A stretch of DNA of 32,532 bases. It comes from Desulfurococcales archaeon. Lineage in GTDB: Archaea > Thermoproteota > Thermoprotei_A > Sulfolobales > NBVN01. Under the pieces are notes generated by a model. It made no database searches. It was given only the letters and a program-made list of their open reading frames with translations, and was not told the origin of the DNA. A program made the position numbers and the translations under genes. This document shows positions 1-8,228 of this stretch, piece after piece. Location: NCBI GenBank assembly GCA_026986255.1, contig JALSOX010000023.1, positions 1 through 32,532 of the forward strand, read 5' to 3'. Within the stretch, counting starts at the first letter, position 1; every line of letters begins with the position of its first letter.

Positions 1-169
1 CAGGCTTACCCTCAGCGTACCTGTGCATCATGTCGGTAAAGTACGCGGCCTCAGCTAAGGGAGACATGACGTTCTCAGACGCTATCAGGTTAACGCATTC
101 AAACCTTCTCCACCGATTATGATTGCGCGTGATTTCAATAACTTTATTCAGTAGCTCACGTGCAGACAT
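1..169 (-). CDS. glyA: Serine hydroxymethyltransferase, N-terminal fragment cut by window edge
   Basis: The minus strand from an ATG at 169 encodes 56 residues that run off the left edge. They contain the GlyA signatures [17 protein letters not shown] and RYAEGKP, characteristic of the N-terminal arm and start of the PLP domain of serine hydroxymethyltransferase, which interconverts serine and glycine using a pterin C1 carrier. A good ribosome binding site (GGGGAGG) lies 5 nt upstream of the ATG. The family is about 430 residues, so roughly 13% is present. Identification rests on near-invariant motifs and is firm; catalytic residues lie outside the window. Confidence 0.93.
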   Translation of the reverse strand, partial: MSARELLNKVIEITRNHNRWRRFECVNLIASENVMSPLAEAAYFTDMMHRYAEGKP

Positions 170-197
170 GGTGTCCTCCCCTAGTTCTAAGTAAGTG

Positions 198-226
198 GCG
201 ATTAAAATGCTGTTGAGAACATGTTC
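198..226 (-). promoter_or_regulatory. glyA promoter with adjacent palindrome
   Basis: Read on the minus strand, an AT-rich box A (ATTTTAAT, 201-208) lies about 30 nt upstream of the glyA ATG. Immediately upstream of it is the perfect 10-bp palindrome GAACATGTTC (217-226), placed where a BRE or an operator would be. Regulatory meaning is inferred. Confidence 0.45.
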
Positions 227-256
227 AAACCCCGCTAGCTTGGGGCGCAGCGTTGA

Positions 257-703
257 CTATTGCGGTCTGGAAACCACCACGTCGTAGAAGAGCATGCCAT
301 GCACCCTCGTGTATATATATACACGGCAGGTTTGACCTGGCTTCAACGCTTGTGGCTTACCTATCCTTTCCCAATTCTTTATGGTTATGGTTCCAACAAA
401 ACCTTTAGGAATGTTGAATGACGTGGTGTTGATGTAAAAGCCGTCTCCAGCTTTTATAGCTACGCGTATTATGACGTCATCCTCCCCTCCCTTGTTGGTA
501 ATGCGTAATTCCAGTACTGGATTACCTGCCGAGCCTGCTGAGTTCCGCGTAACGCGCACTATGGGGTTTACTGTGAAAGGCTTCCCCGTGGTTTGCCAGA
601 GCCCCATTGTCCACATTATAACTAAGGGTATGAGAATCACAGTAAGAATCAGTATCAGTACTTCAACAATCAGCGACGATATAGCAGTACCTTTCCTCAG
701 CAC
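257..703 (-). CDS. Archaeal prepilin-like protein with class III signal peptide
   Basis: A 148-aa protein starting at a GTG. The N-terminus has a short basic leader (MLRKG) followed directly by about 26 hydrophobic residues (TAISSLIVEVLILILTVILI...), the layout recognised by archaeal prepilin peptidase PibD/FlaK, with cleavage expected after Gly5. The rest is a beta-rich domain with a conserved-looking N-I-P-K-G-F-V-G-T-I-T-I core and no cysteines except one near residue 124. It lies downstream of, and parallel to, the 1027-aa surface protein gene (135-bp gap) and close to the pilus platform and ATPase genes, so a pilin or minor pilin role is likely. A TATA-like TTAATTAAG at 760-768 suggests its own promoter. 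The specific pilus type cannot be read from the sequence. Confidence 0.75.
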   Translation of the reverse strand: MLRKGTAISSLIVEVLILILTVILIPLVIMWTMGLWQTTGKPFTVNPIVRVTRNSAGSAGNPVLELRITNKGGEDDVIIRVAIKAGDGFYINTTSFNIPKGFVGTITIKNWERIGKPQALKPGQTCRVYIYTRVHGMLFYDVVVSRPQ

Positions 704-838
704 AGCACTGCACCCTGAAACATTACCTAGGTAAGTATGTCTAACCGGAATTATTTACGTTAATTAAGTTTGGACTCTGACCCTCATAAATCCAAGGAAA
801 AGTTTAAGAAAGTTCCATTAAGCTGACGCCGCAACCTC

Positions 839-3800
839 TCAGAATAACTCCTCCTTAGGCAGCCTCTCCGCTATCTTAGCCCTTATCCTAAGAATACCTA
901 TTATTGCAACAGCAGCTATACATACCACGATAATTATTATTGAGTACCGCATTATTACTGTGAGTAGCTGTGGTTGAAGCGTTACTGTGAGTTCAGTATC
1001 TTTATTCAGGATAAGATCCCGCTGAGCAGGATAGAAACCTTTAGCATGGATCTCTATCCTGTAACCACCGTAGAATAGAGATCCCTGAACGCTTCCAGAA
1101 GCGTCCGTCAATAGTGTTGATATGTAGGTACCCTTGTCTATACTGAAGAACCTCACCTCAGCATTCTTTACTGGCGCACCAGTGTCATCAACAACAATGA
1201 TTTTCACCTTAAAGAACCTCCTAGATAACTTGAAGGTTACCTCAGTATTGTTAAACACTTTAACCACTTGTGGGCGAGGCACGCTGTAAACGCCCGCATA
1301 CTTAGGCTCCGGGGTTACCGACACTACGTAAACGCCGTACGGGAGAGTAACGTTAGCAAATCCCCTCACACCCGACGCAACTTTACTTTCATTAACGTAA
1401 ACATCGAATAACCCGGTCAGGGTTCCAGTGGTTACGTCTTTAATGGAGATGTTAAGAGTGTACCTTACTCTATTAAGGACTAACGTCACTGTACTCGGCT
1501 TGCTCAACGTGATCCTTGTAGTAGCGGGTACGTATATGTTACTATATCCCTTCAAGGGCGTGACACGAATGAAGTAATCCCCGTAAGGCAGAATGAAAGA
1601 TGCCTTGGTCCCTCCAAAGCCTATTATCTTCGATACGCCTTTACCTACCTCAACAATCACAGGCGCTAGTAATCTCTTCGAATACTTATCAACCACCACG
1701 ACATTGAGAGCGTATTTCTTCCTGATCAGAGTCGCGTTAATGGACGTGTTCCCAGTTACGTAAGCGTGGATAGTGGACTCCTCATAGACATTCTCATAAC
1801 CGCTAGCTGGTTTTACCACTATGGTGTGATTCCCGTAAATCACCGGAAGTCTCACGGTACTATTCTTAATTTCCCTCAAAACCGCCTTGCCGTCAACTAA
1901 AACATCGTAGGGAGCAATGATATTAGCACCGCTAACAGAGTCCCTAACGTTTAGGATTAAAGTGTATATTTTATACGTCAAATTCACAGTCACGTGTACA
2001 TCACTGTACCCCGCAGGTGTTATGTTTAGTGTGACTTTATTTATGTAGGGCCTAGAGTAATCCACGACGAGGGTGTAGTTCTCAGAGGGTAATATGTTCG
2101 GGAATACCACAACATTGCTTTTCCCTAGGGTTCTCTCCAAAACGCCTCCAGGGTAGAGTAGGTAGATTTTAGTTCCGTTGGTAGGTAGGCCTTCTGGCAG
2201 GTTCACTCTCACAAAGAGTCGCGGCAGTCTTATAGATCCTAGGTTAGCGGGTTTTCCTTCTTTGATTAGGGGGGCTATGTTCCGTAGGATGACTAGGTGG
2301 TCGCTGTACGCTATGACTCCGTAATTCAGGTCTCCCCCTACGTCACTGTCTATGGATCCCGTTGCGTAGTTCACCGTCGTTCCGTACCTAAGTATGGGTA
2401 CTTGGTAGGGATACGTGCGGACTATCTGAAGCCCTGCTGAGGTGTGGGCTATGTAATAGTAGCCTTCCGTTGATGGCACTATCTCCACCTTGTTTAGTAT
2501 GCCTCCGAGGGTTAGTTCGTAGTAGAATTCGTATGAGTTGTCATGTGCTATGTAGTACTTTATCTTGCCTTCCCTATATGCTGTTATGATGATCCTTTCA
2601 TCGGGGTAAGTGAAAGCTCCTAGGGAACGTAGCTTAATTCCTACGTAGTCTGTAATTTCACTTATTTTTCTGAAGGATGATGTGTAGACCTTAATGTGAG
2701 CCTCGCCGGAGGAGGGGTCGTAGTAGTAGAGGACGAAGTTGGGGGAATTGACTCCTTTGAGTAGGGAAAGTCCTGTTGATGCGGGATTTATTCTGGTATT
2801 GTTAAGGGAAGTCACTACGGTGAAGGAGTTAGGGACATCATCAACGTTAATTATGTGCGGGGTAGCGAGTTCATACGGGGGGACTCTATATAGCGTTGCT
2901 GCCTCAGCGGTTATTGGTTGAGCATTAAGCTTGAAGGATACGTATACCTTAGTTACTCCACTTGTGTTCGGGGCTTCAACATGCTTGACATACCTCTTGC
3001 CATTCACGTCGGTAAGCGTTAAATTAGCGTCGAACCCCCACGGAACAGGTATCTCTGCCGTGCCGTCCCTTCCCAAGTTAATGCCATAGTGATACATTTC
3101 ATGTAATCCCCTGTTATATGTAATTATATCCACTAAGGCGTGGGCTGCCGGTTTCAAAGTTTCATTCTTGGATACGTATGTTGCGTTCACTAAGATAATA
3201 TAGAACTTAGCGGGTAGCCAAGTGACGACGAACCTTTGCGCATCGTAGTAATAGCTCCCGTCACTTACGACGAGGGCCGCTGAAATGTCTTGCGGTAACA
3301 CATTGTTTATAGTGAGGGACGCGTTACCCTCGTTCAAACCTATCCTCATAGCGCCGCCTGATAATTCATCGAACACGTAGACATGGCACTTAGTGCACAC
3401 ACCCCCTGCAGGTGCCTTGCCCTCAACGGCTAATACTGCGAGCTTGTAATCCCTAGTACCCTTAAGGATCAGGAGTTTCTCTATAGCGAAGTCTGTTCCT
3501 AGAACGGCATGAAGAAGTAAGTATATCCGACCACCATTCACCTTAAAAAGAACTAGGTCGCCAGCATCCGTCCCCACCGCTATTCTCGTTACGGGGTATC
3601 CGTTTGTTGCGATAACTGTCGGGTTACCTACTAGTGGGTAGGACTGTAGTACCTTAGGGGGCGTGAGTGGGTTACTTACGTTTAATATCTCAACGACCGT
3701 GGATCCCTTCACCTTGCCAACCAAGAAGATTTCCTGAGGTGTTAACGCGTATACGGCAACGGGCTTTATCGAGATATTCACCCTATAGGCGTACGGGTTA

Positions 3801-3922
3801 GTGGCAGCCTCTACGATGCTGATATTAGTGGTCAACATTATGGCGGGAAGTAACGTCACAGAAATAAGTACCAGCACAGCCACCGCAGGCGGATAGAACA
3901 ACGTCTTTTCCTTCAAGACCAT
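839..3922 (-). CDS. Large membrane-anchored surface protein with four tandem beta-domain repeats
   Basis: A 1027-aa predicted exported protein. Residues 1-40 form a signal sequence or N-terminal membrane segment. Residues 45-560 are beta-rich with propeller-like phrases (VEILNVSNPLTPPKV, GDLVLFKVNGGRIYLL). Residues 651-985 contain four diverged repeats of about 84 aa, each beginning with a Y-T-L-N-I-type strand and containing a L-P-Y-G-x-Y-x-V-x-V-T-P motif; they resemble PEGA or carboxypeptidase-regulatory-like beta sandwiches. A transmembrane helix (987-1012) and a short basic/acidic cytoplasmic tail end the protein. Many N-x-S/T sequons fit archaeal N-glycosylation. An unusual CTKCH motif is at 176-180. 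SD-like GGGGGGAG precedes the ATG and box A (CCTTTATACTT) lies near 3963-3973. The function is unknown; the position suggests an S-layer-associated or pilus-associated surface component. Confidence 0.72.
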   Translation of the reverse strand: MVLKEKTLFYPPAVAVLVLISVTLLPAIMLTTNISIVEAATNPYAYRVNISIKPVAVYALTPQEIFLVGKVKGSTVVEILNVSNPLTPPKVLQSYPLVGNPTVIATNGYPVTRIAVGTDAGDLVLFKVNGGRIYLLLHAVLGTDFAIEKLLILKGTRDYKLAVLAVEGKAPAGGVCTKCHVYVFDELSGGAMRIGLNEGNASLTINNVLPQDISAALVVSDGSYYYDAQRFVVTWLPAKFYIILVNATYVSKNETLKPAAHALVDIITYNRGLHEMYHYGINLGRDGTAEIPVPWGFDANLTLTDVNGKRYVKHVEAPNTSGVTKVYVSFKLNAQPITAEAATLYRVPPYELATPHIINVDDVPNSFTVVTSLNNTRINPASTGLSLLKGVNSPNFVLYYYDPSSGEAHIKVYTSSFRKISEITDYVGIKLRSLGAFTYPDERIIITAYREGKIKYYIAHDNSYEFYYELTLGGILNKVEIVPSTEGYYYIAHTSAGLQIVRTYPYQVPILRYGTTVNYATGSIDSDVGGDLNYGVIAYSDHLVILRNIAPLIKEGKPANLGSIRLPRLFVRVNLPEGLPTNGTKIYLLYPGGVLERTLGKSNVVVFPNILPSENYTLVVDYSRPYINKVTLNITPAGYSDVHVTVNLTYKIYTLILNVRDSVSGANIIAPYDVLVDGKAVLREIKNSTVRLPVIYGNHTIVVKPASGYENVYEESTIHAYVTGNTSINATLIRKKYALNVVVVDKYSKRLLAPVIVEVGKGVSKIIGFGGTKASFILPYGDYFIRVTPLKGYSNIYVPATTRITLSKPSTVTLVLNRVRYTLNISIKDVTTGTLTGLFDVYVNESKVASGVRGFANVTLPYGVYVVSVTPEPKYAGVYSVPRPQVVKVFNNTEVTFKLSRRFFKVKIIVVDDTGAPVKNAEVRFFSIDKGTYISTLLTDASGSVQGSLFYGGYRIEIHAKGFYPAQRDLILNKDTELTVTLQPQLLTVIMRYSIIIIVVCIAAVAIIGILRIRAKIAERLPKEELF

Positions 3923-3960
3923 TGCTCCCCCCAGTAATATGACCTCATCATTACATCAAG

Positions 3961-3990
3961 AAAGTATAAAGGATGCCTTACTTTTAAGTT
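3961..3990. promoter_or_regulatory. Divergent TATA elements
   Basis: GTATAAAGG (3964-3972) read on the minus strand is CCTTTATAC, an archaeal box A about 45 nt upstream of the surface-protein ATG. The palindromic CTTTTAAG (3981-3988) can serve the plus strand, which would place a start near 4010, at the left end of the structured region. Inferred from motif and spacing. Confidence 0.45.
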
Positions 3991-4440
3991 TACTACCCCC
4001 ACGTAGACTTGGCAAGCTTAACTAGCGAAGCACTGACCCCCACTCCTTCGTGAGACGGCCTTGTAGCGCCCGTTAACGCGACTTCCAATGAGGTATCGAA
4101 CTTAGATGGGAGGTGCCGGGGCAGCCTGCCCCAAACCGATCATGAATAACCGTTCCCCGTCCCGGGTTATCGTGGGTTTCGCTAGGGCAGGCTTGCGCCT
4201 CACCGTGGCCGCGAGCCGCTTCGCGTGGAGGTCATTAGCGTCGCTCGGGGCTAACAGCACGCCTACCTAAACTGACAGGCGTAGGCGACTGCTTACTATG
4301 TATGTTCTATGTTTTAGGTAATGTGGTAGTGCCTTACTCGAGAGCCCTCCTGTAGGCATCAGGTTTAAGAATGGAGGAAGTCATGTAAAGGATGGGGACT
4401 CACGCATTCCTCATTTAGAAGGGTAATGGCTTGAGAGGTG
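3991..4440 (+). other. GC-rich hairpin-rich intergenic region, possible structured RNA
   Basis: No convincing coding frame was found. The region is clearly more GC-rich than other gaps in the window. It holds: a long imperfect hairpin of 9 bp (4123-4131 with 4185-4193), 5 bp (4133-4137 with 4175-4179) and 6 bp (4046-type segment at 4146-4151 with 4165-4170); a CGCGA/TCGCG hairpin near 4210-4226; ATTAGC/GCTAAC pairing around 4234-4256; and a perfect 7-bp stem (4260-4266 with 4281-4287). CGAAG/CTTCG pair near 4026-4050. I looked for the hallmarks of archaeal SRP RNA (helix 8 GGAAGG/AGCA) and RNase P RNA (GGAAAG core) and did not find them. It may be an unrecognised ncRNA or a structured leader of the downstream platform gene. 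Confidence 0.4.
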
Positions 4441-4450
4441 CTTGCCGGTA

Positions 4451-6238
4451 ATGGGATCGAGCATCACGGAGCCTCCTGAGCGGCGTTTAAGGGTTAGGAA
4501 ACCGACGGCGAGGGAAATCATAGATGCTGTTGCCTTAGCCTTGTTTGAGAGGTGGGGGAAGAGCCTAGCTAAGAGGTTTGAGCTTGATAAGGCGATCCTT
4601 AAGGCTGGAATTAGTGAGCATCCAGTAGTCTTTGCTTCCAGAATTATCCTCTACACTGTATTAGTGGCGTTTATGTTGGGCGCTGTGTTAATTGGGCTAG
4701 CGCTGGTAATTCCGGTGAGTCCCGTTACGCTAGTGACGATGCTGGTGATTGAGGTTACGGCCCCTGCCATGGTCTTCGCCATAGGCATAAGTTACCCTGC
4801 AAGTGTGGCGTCCTCTAGGAGGGCTGATGTGGATAATGAGCTTCCGTTCTTCATGGCTTATGTCTCAACCATGGTTAAGGGGGGTGTGAGTGTTGATAAG
4901 ATACTTGAGAGGGTTTCTGAGCTGAGGGTGTTCAAGGCTATAAGGAAGGAGGCGAAGAGGATGGTAATGGAGATGAGGTTCTTCGGTAAGGATCCTCTAT
5001 CGGCTATAGAAGCCGTTACTAAGTACCACCCAAGCACTAAGTTCAGGGACACTATGCTCGGTTACGTGACCACCTTAAGGAGCGGTGGTGACGTGGTTCA
5101 CTACTTGGAGACGAGGACCAGGGAGATCTTCGCTGCCAGAACAGCGGAACTCAAAGCGATAATAGAGAGGTTAGGTTCCTTCCTGGAGGTCTACATAATT
5201 CTAGGAGTGATAATGTCGATAACTATATTCGTGTTCTTCTCCGTATCAGGCACGTTGTCAGCAATACAAGCTAGCAGGCTTTCTGGCGCCACGAGGATTA
5301 ACCTCCTAATGCCAGCGCTCTACAACTTCCTTGGTTTGCCAGCCTTAGGTGCCATGACGCTCTTCATGGCGCACGCCTCGCAGCCAAAGACACCCGTGAA
5401 GAGGTATGGGCCTTACCTCGTAGCGTTGACGGCACTGCCTTTCGCCCTCGTAGTATTCATGATGATGCTTATCGTAACGGGCGGCTACGGGATCTTCTCG
5501 GGACGGATAGGCATGTTTGAGGCGAAGTCAGTAACTGTTTCCTTAGCTGCGGCGTTGCTCGTGGTTTTCGTCCCGGCGTGGATAAGCCATACGCATGAAA
5601 TGAGGGGGAGTAAGGGACTGGTGAACGCCACCGCGGACTTCCTGAGGGACCTAAGCGAAGCGAGGAAAACCGGGTTGAGCCCAGAGAAATGCATAATGTC
5701 GTTAGCGAACAGGGACTACGGGAACCTCACACCGATAGTTAGCAAGGCGGCAGTAGCTCTAGCCTCAGGAATGAGTTTGGAGGCCTCGCTAAGGAGGGTA
5801 TTGAGGAGGGTTAGGGAGTGGTTCGTCATAACGATATTCCGCTTCCTAGCCGACTCAATAGTTGTTGGGGGTGGGTCCCCCGAGATAATTGATGCATTAT
5901 CAAGCTTCACTCAGGATTTGGCGGAGGCTGAGGTAGAGATGAGGAGGAAGCTAAGAGCATACGTAGTGATGCCCTACTTCGGCACGATGCTTCTAGCGGC
6001 ATCACCAATAATAATCATAAACCTACTCCTCCAAAGCTCTAAGAACGTAACACCCAATGACCTAGCACCCCTAATAACTGTGCTCTCGGCAGGCACGTTA
6101 ATCAACGCAGTGATAATGGGGTTAGTAGCGGGCAAGGTAAGCGAACTAAGCATCGCGGCAGGATTCAAGCACGCCGCAATAATGGTGATCCTCTCAACAA
6201 TAACGATACTAGTGACACTAGCGCTAATCGGGCTATAG
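4451..6238 (+). CDS. Type IV pilus / archaellum-type membrane platform protein (FlaJ/TadC/GspF-like)
   Basis: About 595 aa. Two T2SSF-type cytoplasmic domains are visible, one near residues 125-235 (NELPFFMAYVSTMVKGG...) and one near 390-505 (DFLRDLSEARKTGLSPEK...). Clusters of transmembrane helices follow and separate them, the layout of archaeal FlaJ/AapF/UpsF platform proteins, which anchor the assembly ATPase and drive pilin extrusion. ATG 4451 is preferred over TTG 4442 because GAGGTG (4435-4440) is 10 nt from the ATG and only 1 nt from the TTG. Three small prepilins follow on the same strand and a matching ATPase is encoded convergently at 10623-12239. Codon preference changes sharply inside the gene near 5090, from G/T-ending to A/C-ending codons. 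The assignment to a secretion-platform family is firm; the pilus subtype is not. Confidence 0.88.
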   Translation: MGSSITEPPERRLRVRKPTAREIIDAVALALFERWGKSLAKRFELDKAILKAGISEHPVVFASRIILYTVLVAFMLGAVLIGLALVIPVSPVTLVTMLVIEVTAPAMVFAIGISYPASVASSRRADVDNELPFFMAYVSTMVKGGVSVDKILERVSELRVFKAIRKEAKRMVMEMRFFGKDPLSAIEAVTKYHPSTKFRDTMLGYVTTLRSGGDVVHYLETRTREIFAARTAELKAIIERLGSFLEVYIILGVIMSITIFVFFSVSGTLSAIQASRLSGATRINLLMPALYNFLGLPALGAMTLFMAHASQPKTPVKRYGPYLVALTALPFALVVFMMMLIVTGGYGIFSGRIGMFEAKSVTVSLAAALLVVFVPAWISHTHEMRGSKGLVNATADFLRDLSEARKTGLSPEKCIMSLANRDYGNLTPIVSKAAVALASGMSLEASLRRVLRRVREWFVITIFRFLADSIVVGGGSPEIIDALSSFTQDLAEAEVEMRRKLRAYVVMPYFGTMLLAASPIIIINLLLQSSKNVTPNDLAPLITVLSAGTLINAVIMGLVAGKVSELSIAAGFKHAAIMVILSTITILVTLALIGL

Positions 6239-6346
6239 CCAGCGGTACCTAGCTTAAAAGGCACCTAGCAAGGCGCAGGCAAAGCACGGGCAAATCAGTA
6301 ATAACGGAGCAAGCAAGAGAAGAATATGGGTAGGGGGCGGTAAGGC

Positions 6347-6766
6347 ATGGAGCACCGTAGAGGAATATCGCAGGAGATCGCGACAATAGTGATAATAGCC
6401 GTAACGATATCCATAGCCGCCGCATTCATAAGCTGGGTTCACTCAATAATATCAACGAGCGTGAAGCAACCTGAAATCCTGAGGGTATACTCCACTGACA
6501 CGTACATAGAGAAGCAAAACAACACATGGATACTCCACCTACACATACTTAACCAGGGCGCATCACCTGCGGAGATATACAAGATAGTCATAGTTGGTAA
6601 GGAAACAATCAACGTGAACATAAAAGTAGAACCGATGAAAGAGAAAATAGCGAACATAACACTCAAAGAAAACTACGCACCCCACACACTATACGCCATA
6701 AGAATATACACGAGGTCAGGCAACGTCTACAACGCAATAACCACCTACATACGATCAACAAAATAA
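6347..6766 (+). CDS. Small archaeal prepilin-like protein
   Basis: 139 aa. The leader MEHRRG is followed by ISQEIATIVIIAVTISIAAA, a textbook class III signal peptide with cleavage expected after Gly6. Glu appears four residues after the cleavage point, and the hydrophobic helix extends to about residue 29. The remaining about 105 residues form a compact beta-rich domain without cysteines, with the pattern N-Q-G-A-S-P-A-E-I-Y-K-I and a C-terminal Y-x-I-R-I-Y-T-R-S-G-N-V-Y-N. A similar C-terminal phrase occurs in the next prepilin (V-K-V-Y-T-A-A-G-N-V-Y-S), showing that the two are homologous. It follows the platform gene by about 110 bp. The coding strand is extremely A+C rich. Major or minor pilin status cannot be decided. 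Confidence 0.82.
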   Translation: MEHRRGISQEIATIVIIAVTISIAAAFISWVHSIISTSVKQPEILRVYSTDTYIEKQNNTWILHLHILNQGASPAEIYKIVIVGKETINVNIKVEPMKEKIANITLKENYAPHTLYAIRIYTRSGNVYNAITTYIRSTK

Positions 6767-6842
6767 CGAATCAAATATTTCCCTAAGCAACCACCTTAAT
6801 AAGGTATTAACAAGTTATAACGCGAATGCGAAATCACAGGAA

Positions 6843-6852
6843 TTTTTTTAAG
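6843..6852 (+). promoter_or_regulatory. TATA box of the second prepilin gene
   Basis: TTTTTTTAAG lies about 40 nt upstream of the ATG at 6887. A start of transcription about 26 nt downstream would fall near 6875, after the earlier in-frame ATG at 6863, which supports choosing 6887 as the translation start. Confidence 0.5.
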
Positions 6853-6886
6853 CACCTCACCCATGAAATGTTTGGTGTTAAACACA

Positions 6887-7342
6887 ATGAACACACGCAA
6901 GGCCATATCACCAATACTCGCCACAGTCATAATAATAGCGGTAACCTTAGTAATAGCGATAGGAGTAATAGGGTGGATAATGGGCATCTGGGGAAGCTTC
7001 GGATCAACAGAATCACTGCAACTCTACCCAGACAGCTACATTGACGCCGCAAACAAAATCCTGGTGCTTCATGTAAAGAATACAGGCACGGCGGCTTCAA
7101 CAATACAAAAAATTGAGATTGTAGGTGTTGAGACGGTAACGCCAGGCACAACAGTCACTACCTCACCTGTAGGAAGTACCACTAAAAGTACAGTGACGTT
7201 GGGTCAATTCACAATAGCGCCGGGTAAGGATGTGTATATAAATGTTACGCTAACGGGTAGCTATACAAGCGGTACATCGTACCAAGTTAAAGTTTACACC
7301 GCTGCAGGTAATGTCTATTCATTGGTAATTCAAGCCAAATGA
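6887..7342 (+). CDS. Small archaeal prepilin-like protein, pilin/archaellin type
   Basis: 151 aa from ATG 6887. This start gives MNTRKA followed by ISPILATVIIIAVTLVIAIG, the commonest archaeal pilin N-terminus (R-K-A/G then I-S-P-I/V). The longer start at 6863 would add MKCLVLNT, which is not class III-like and would lie upstream of the inferred transcription start. The C-terminal domain is Thr/Ser/Gly-rich (G-T-T-V-T-T-S-P-V-G) with few charged residues, as in major pilins. It shares the terminal Y-T-A-A-G-N-V-Y motif with its upstream neighbour. The strong TATA box and Thr-rich composition make this the best candidate for a major pilin in the island, which is an inference. Confidence 0.83.
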   Translation: MNTRKAISPILATVIIIAVTLVIAIGVIGWIMGIWGSFGSTESLQLYPDSYIDAANKILVLHVKNTGTAASTIQKIEIVGVETVTPGTTVTTSPVGSTTKSTVTLGQFTIAPGKDVYINVTLTGSYTSGTSYQVKVYTAAGNVYSLVIQAK

Positions 7343-7482
7343 ATATCAGGATTTTTGTTTATTTTTTAAGCTCAAAGTGGTCACTATGGTAATACTCTTC
7401 AATAATTTGTGATAAATGTAAAAGTACCATGAAGCGCCTTAGAAACATTAGATGCGTCGGAAGGTCTGCTATGGATATAGGA

Positions 7483-7491
7483 ATATTTATA
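7483..7491 (+). promoter_or_regulatory. TATA box upstream of the 225-aa prepilin gene
   Basis: ATATTTATA sits about 60 nt upstream of ATG 7551. The predicted start near 7513 lies downstream of the earlier in-frame ATG at 7452, so it argues for the shorter protein. Confidence 0.42.
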
Positions 7492-7550
7492 CTGTAGGAT
7501 TAGAGTCTTTATACGGGATTGAGGGAATTGCCCTAGCGAGGTTTAGGGTA

Positions 7551-8228
7551 ATGAGAGGGCAGGCTAATTTGATTTCAGTGGTGCTGCTGGTTGGTGCTTC
7601 CTTAGTTGTTGGTGTGGCTGTTGTTGCTTTGTTTACTAGTCAGGCCGCTATTATTTCTTCTCAGGAAGATGTTTCTGATGTCGTCGCTGATGCGGCCGCT
7701 AATGAGTTCGTTACTTTAGTGTATCATTCTTACGTTCCGGCTGACCCTACCGATCCTAATGCCGGTTATAATCACACCTTTATTTATAAGTTAGTTCTCC
7801 TGAGTTACGGTGCTAGGAATTACTTCTTTGTTGTGCCCTTAATTACCTCGGGCTCTCCACCGAGTATCTACGTTGAGGGGGGCCCCACCACTCAGTTGTG
7901 GGGTGCCATGAACATCACTTACCTTAAGGTTCAAGCTAATTCCATAGATTACGTCCCCACCACGTTAAGCCCACAGAACGTTTCGGGAGGTGACGTATTG
8001 TTAACTACTAATGGCTTAAGCCTTGGGAGTTTCGGGATTAACGTAGTGCCCATATATAGGGTTCCAGCACTCAACACCACCCCTTACCCAAGCGCTTACG
8101 TAATGATTAAGTTCACAGCCCCTCCAGGTTGGGAGAACTACGACTTTACCCTCTACACATTCATCCAGGTAAGCACTAAGTTCTATGGGGTCGAGAGAAT
8201 CTCAACCCCTTTAGGAGGTGGTGCCTGA
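7551..8228 (+). CDS. Prepilin-like protein, about 225 aa
   Basis: From ATG 7551 the protein begins MRGQANLISVVLLVGASLVVGVAV..., a class III-type leader of three to four residues followed by a 25-residue hydrophobic helix. A longer frame opens at 7452, but its extra 33 residues carry no family signal and precede the inferred transcription start. The mature part is beta-rich and contains a proline/glycine-rich loop and several N-x-S/T sequons. Its stop overlaps the ATG of the next gene by one base (TGATG), indicating translational coupling with the 745-aa prepilin-like protein, so the two probably act together, perhaps as a pilus tip or adhesin module. The first 350 bp use T/G-ending codons and later codons are A/C-ending. 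Confidence 0.75.
   Translation: MRGQANLISVVLLVGASLVVGVAVVALFTSQAAIISSQEDVSDVVADAAANEFVTLVYHSYVPADPTDPNAGYNHTFIYKLVLLSYGARNYFFVVPLITSGSPPSIYVEGGPTTQLWGAMNITYLKVQANSIDYVPTTLSPQNVSGGDVLLTTNGLSLGSFGINVVPIYRVPALNTTPYPSAYVMIKFTAPPGWENYDFTLYTFIQVSTKFYGVERISTPLGGGA

Noticed and set aside
3943..3952. ATGATGA on the minus strand in the leader of the surface-protein gene
   Set aside because: No D box within a plausible distance.
4010..4300. SRP RNA or RNase P RNA in the GC-rich gap
   Set aside because: The conserved cores (GGAAGG/AGCA of SRP helix 8; GGAAAG and ACAGAA of RNase P) are absent on both strands.
7452..7550. 33-residue N-terminal extension of the 225-aa prepilin
   Set aside because: It would bury the class III signal peptide and precedes the TATA-inferred transcription start.
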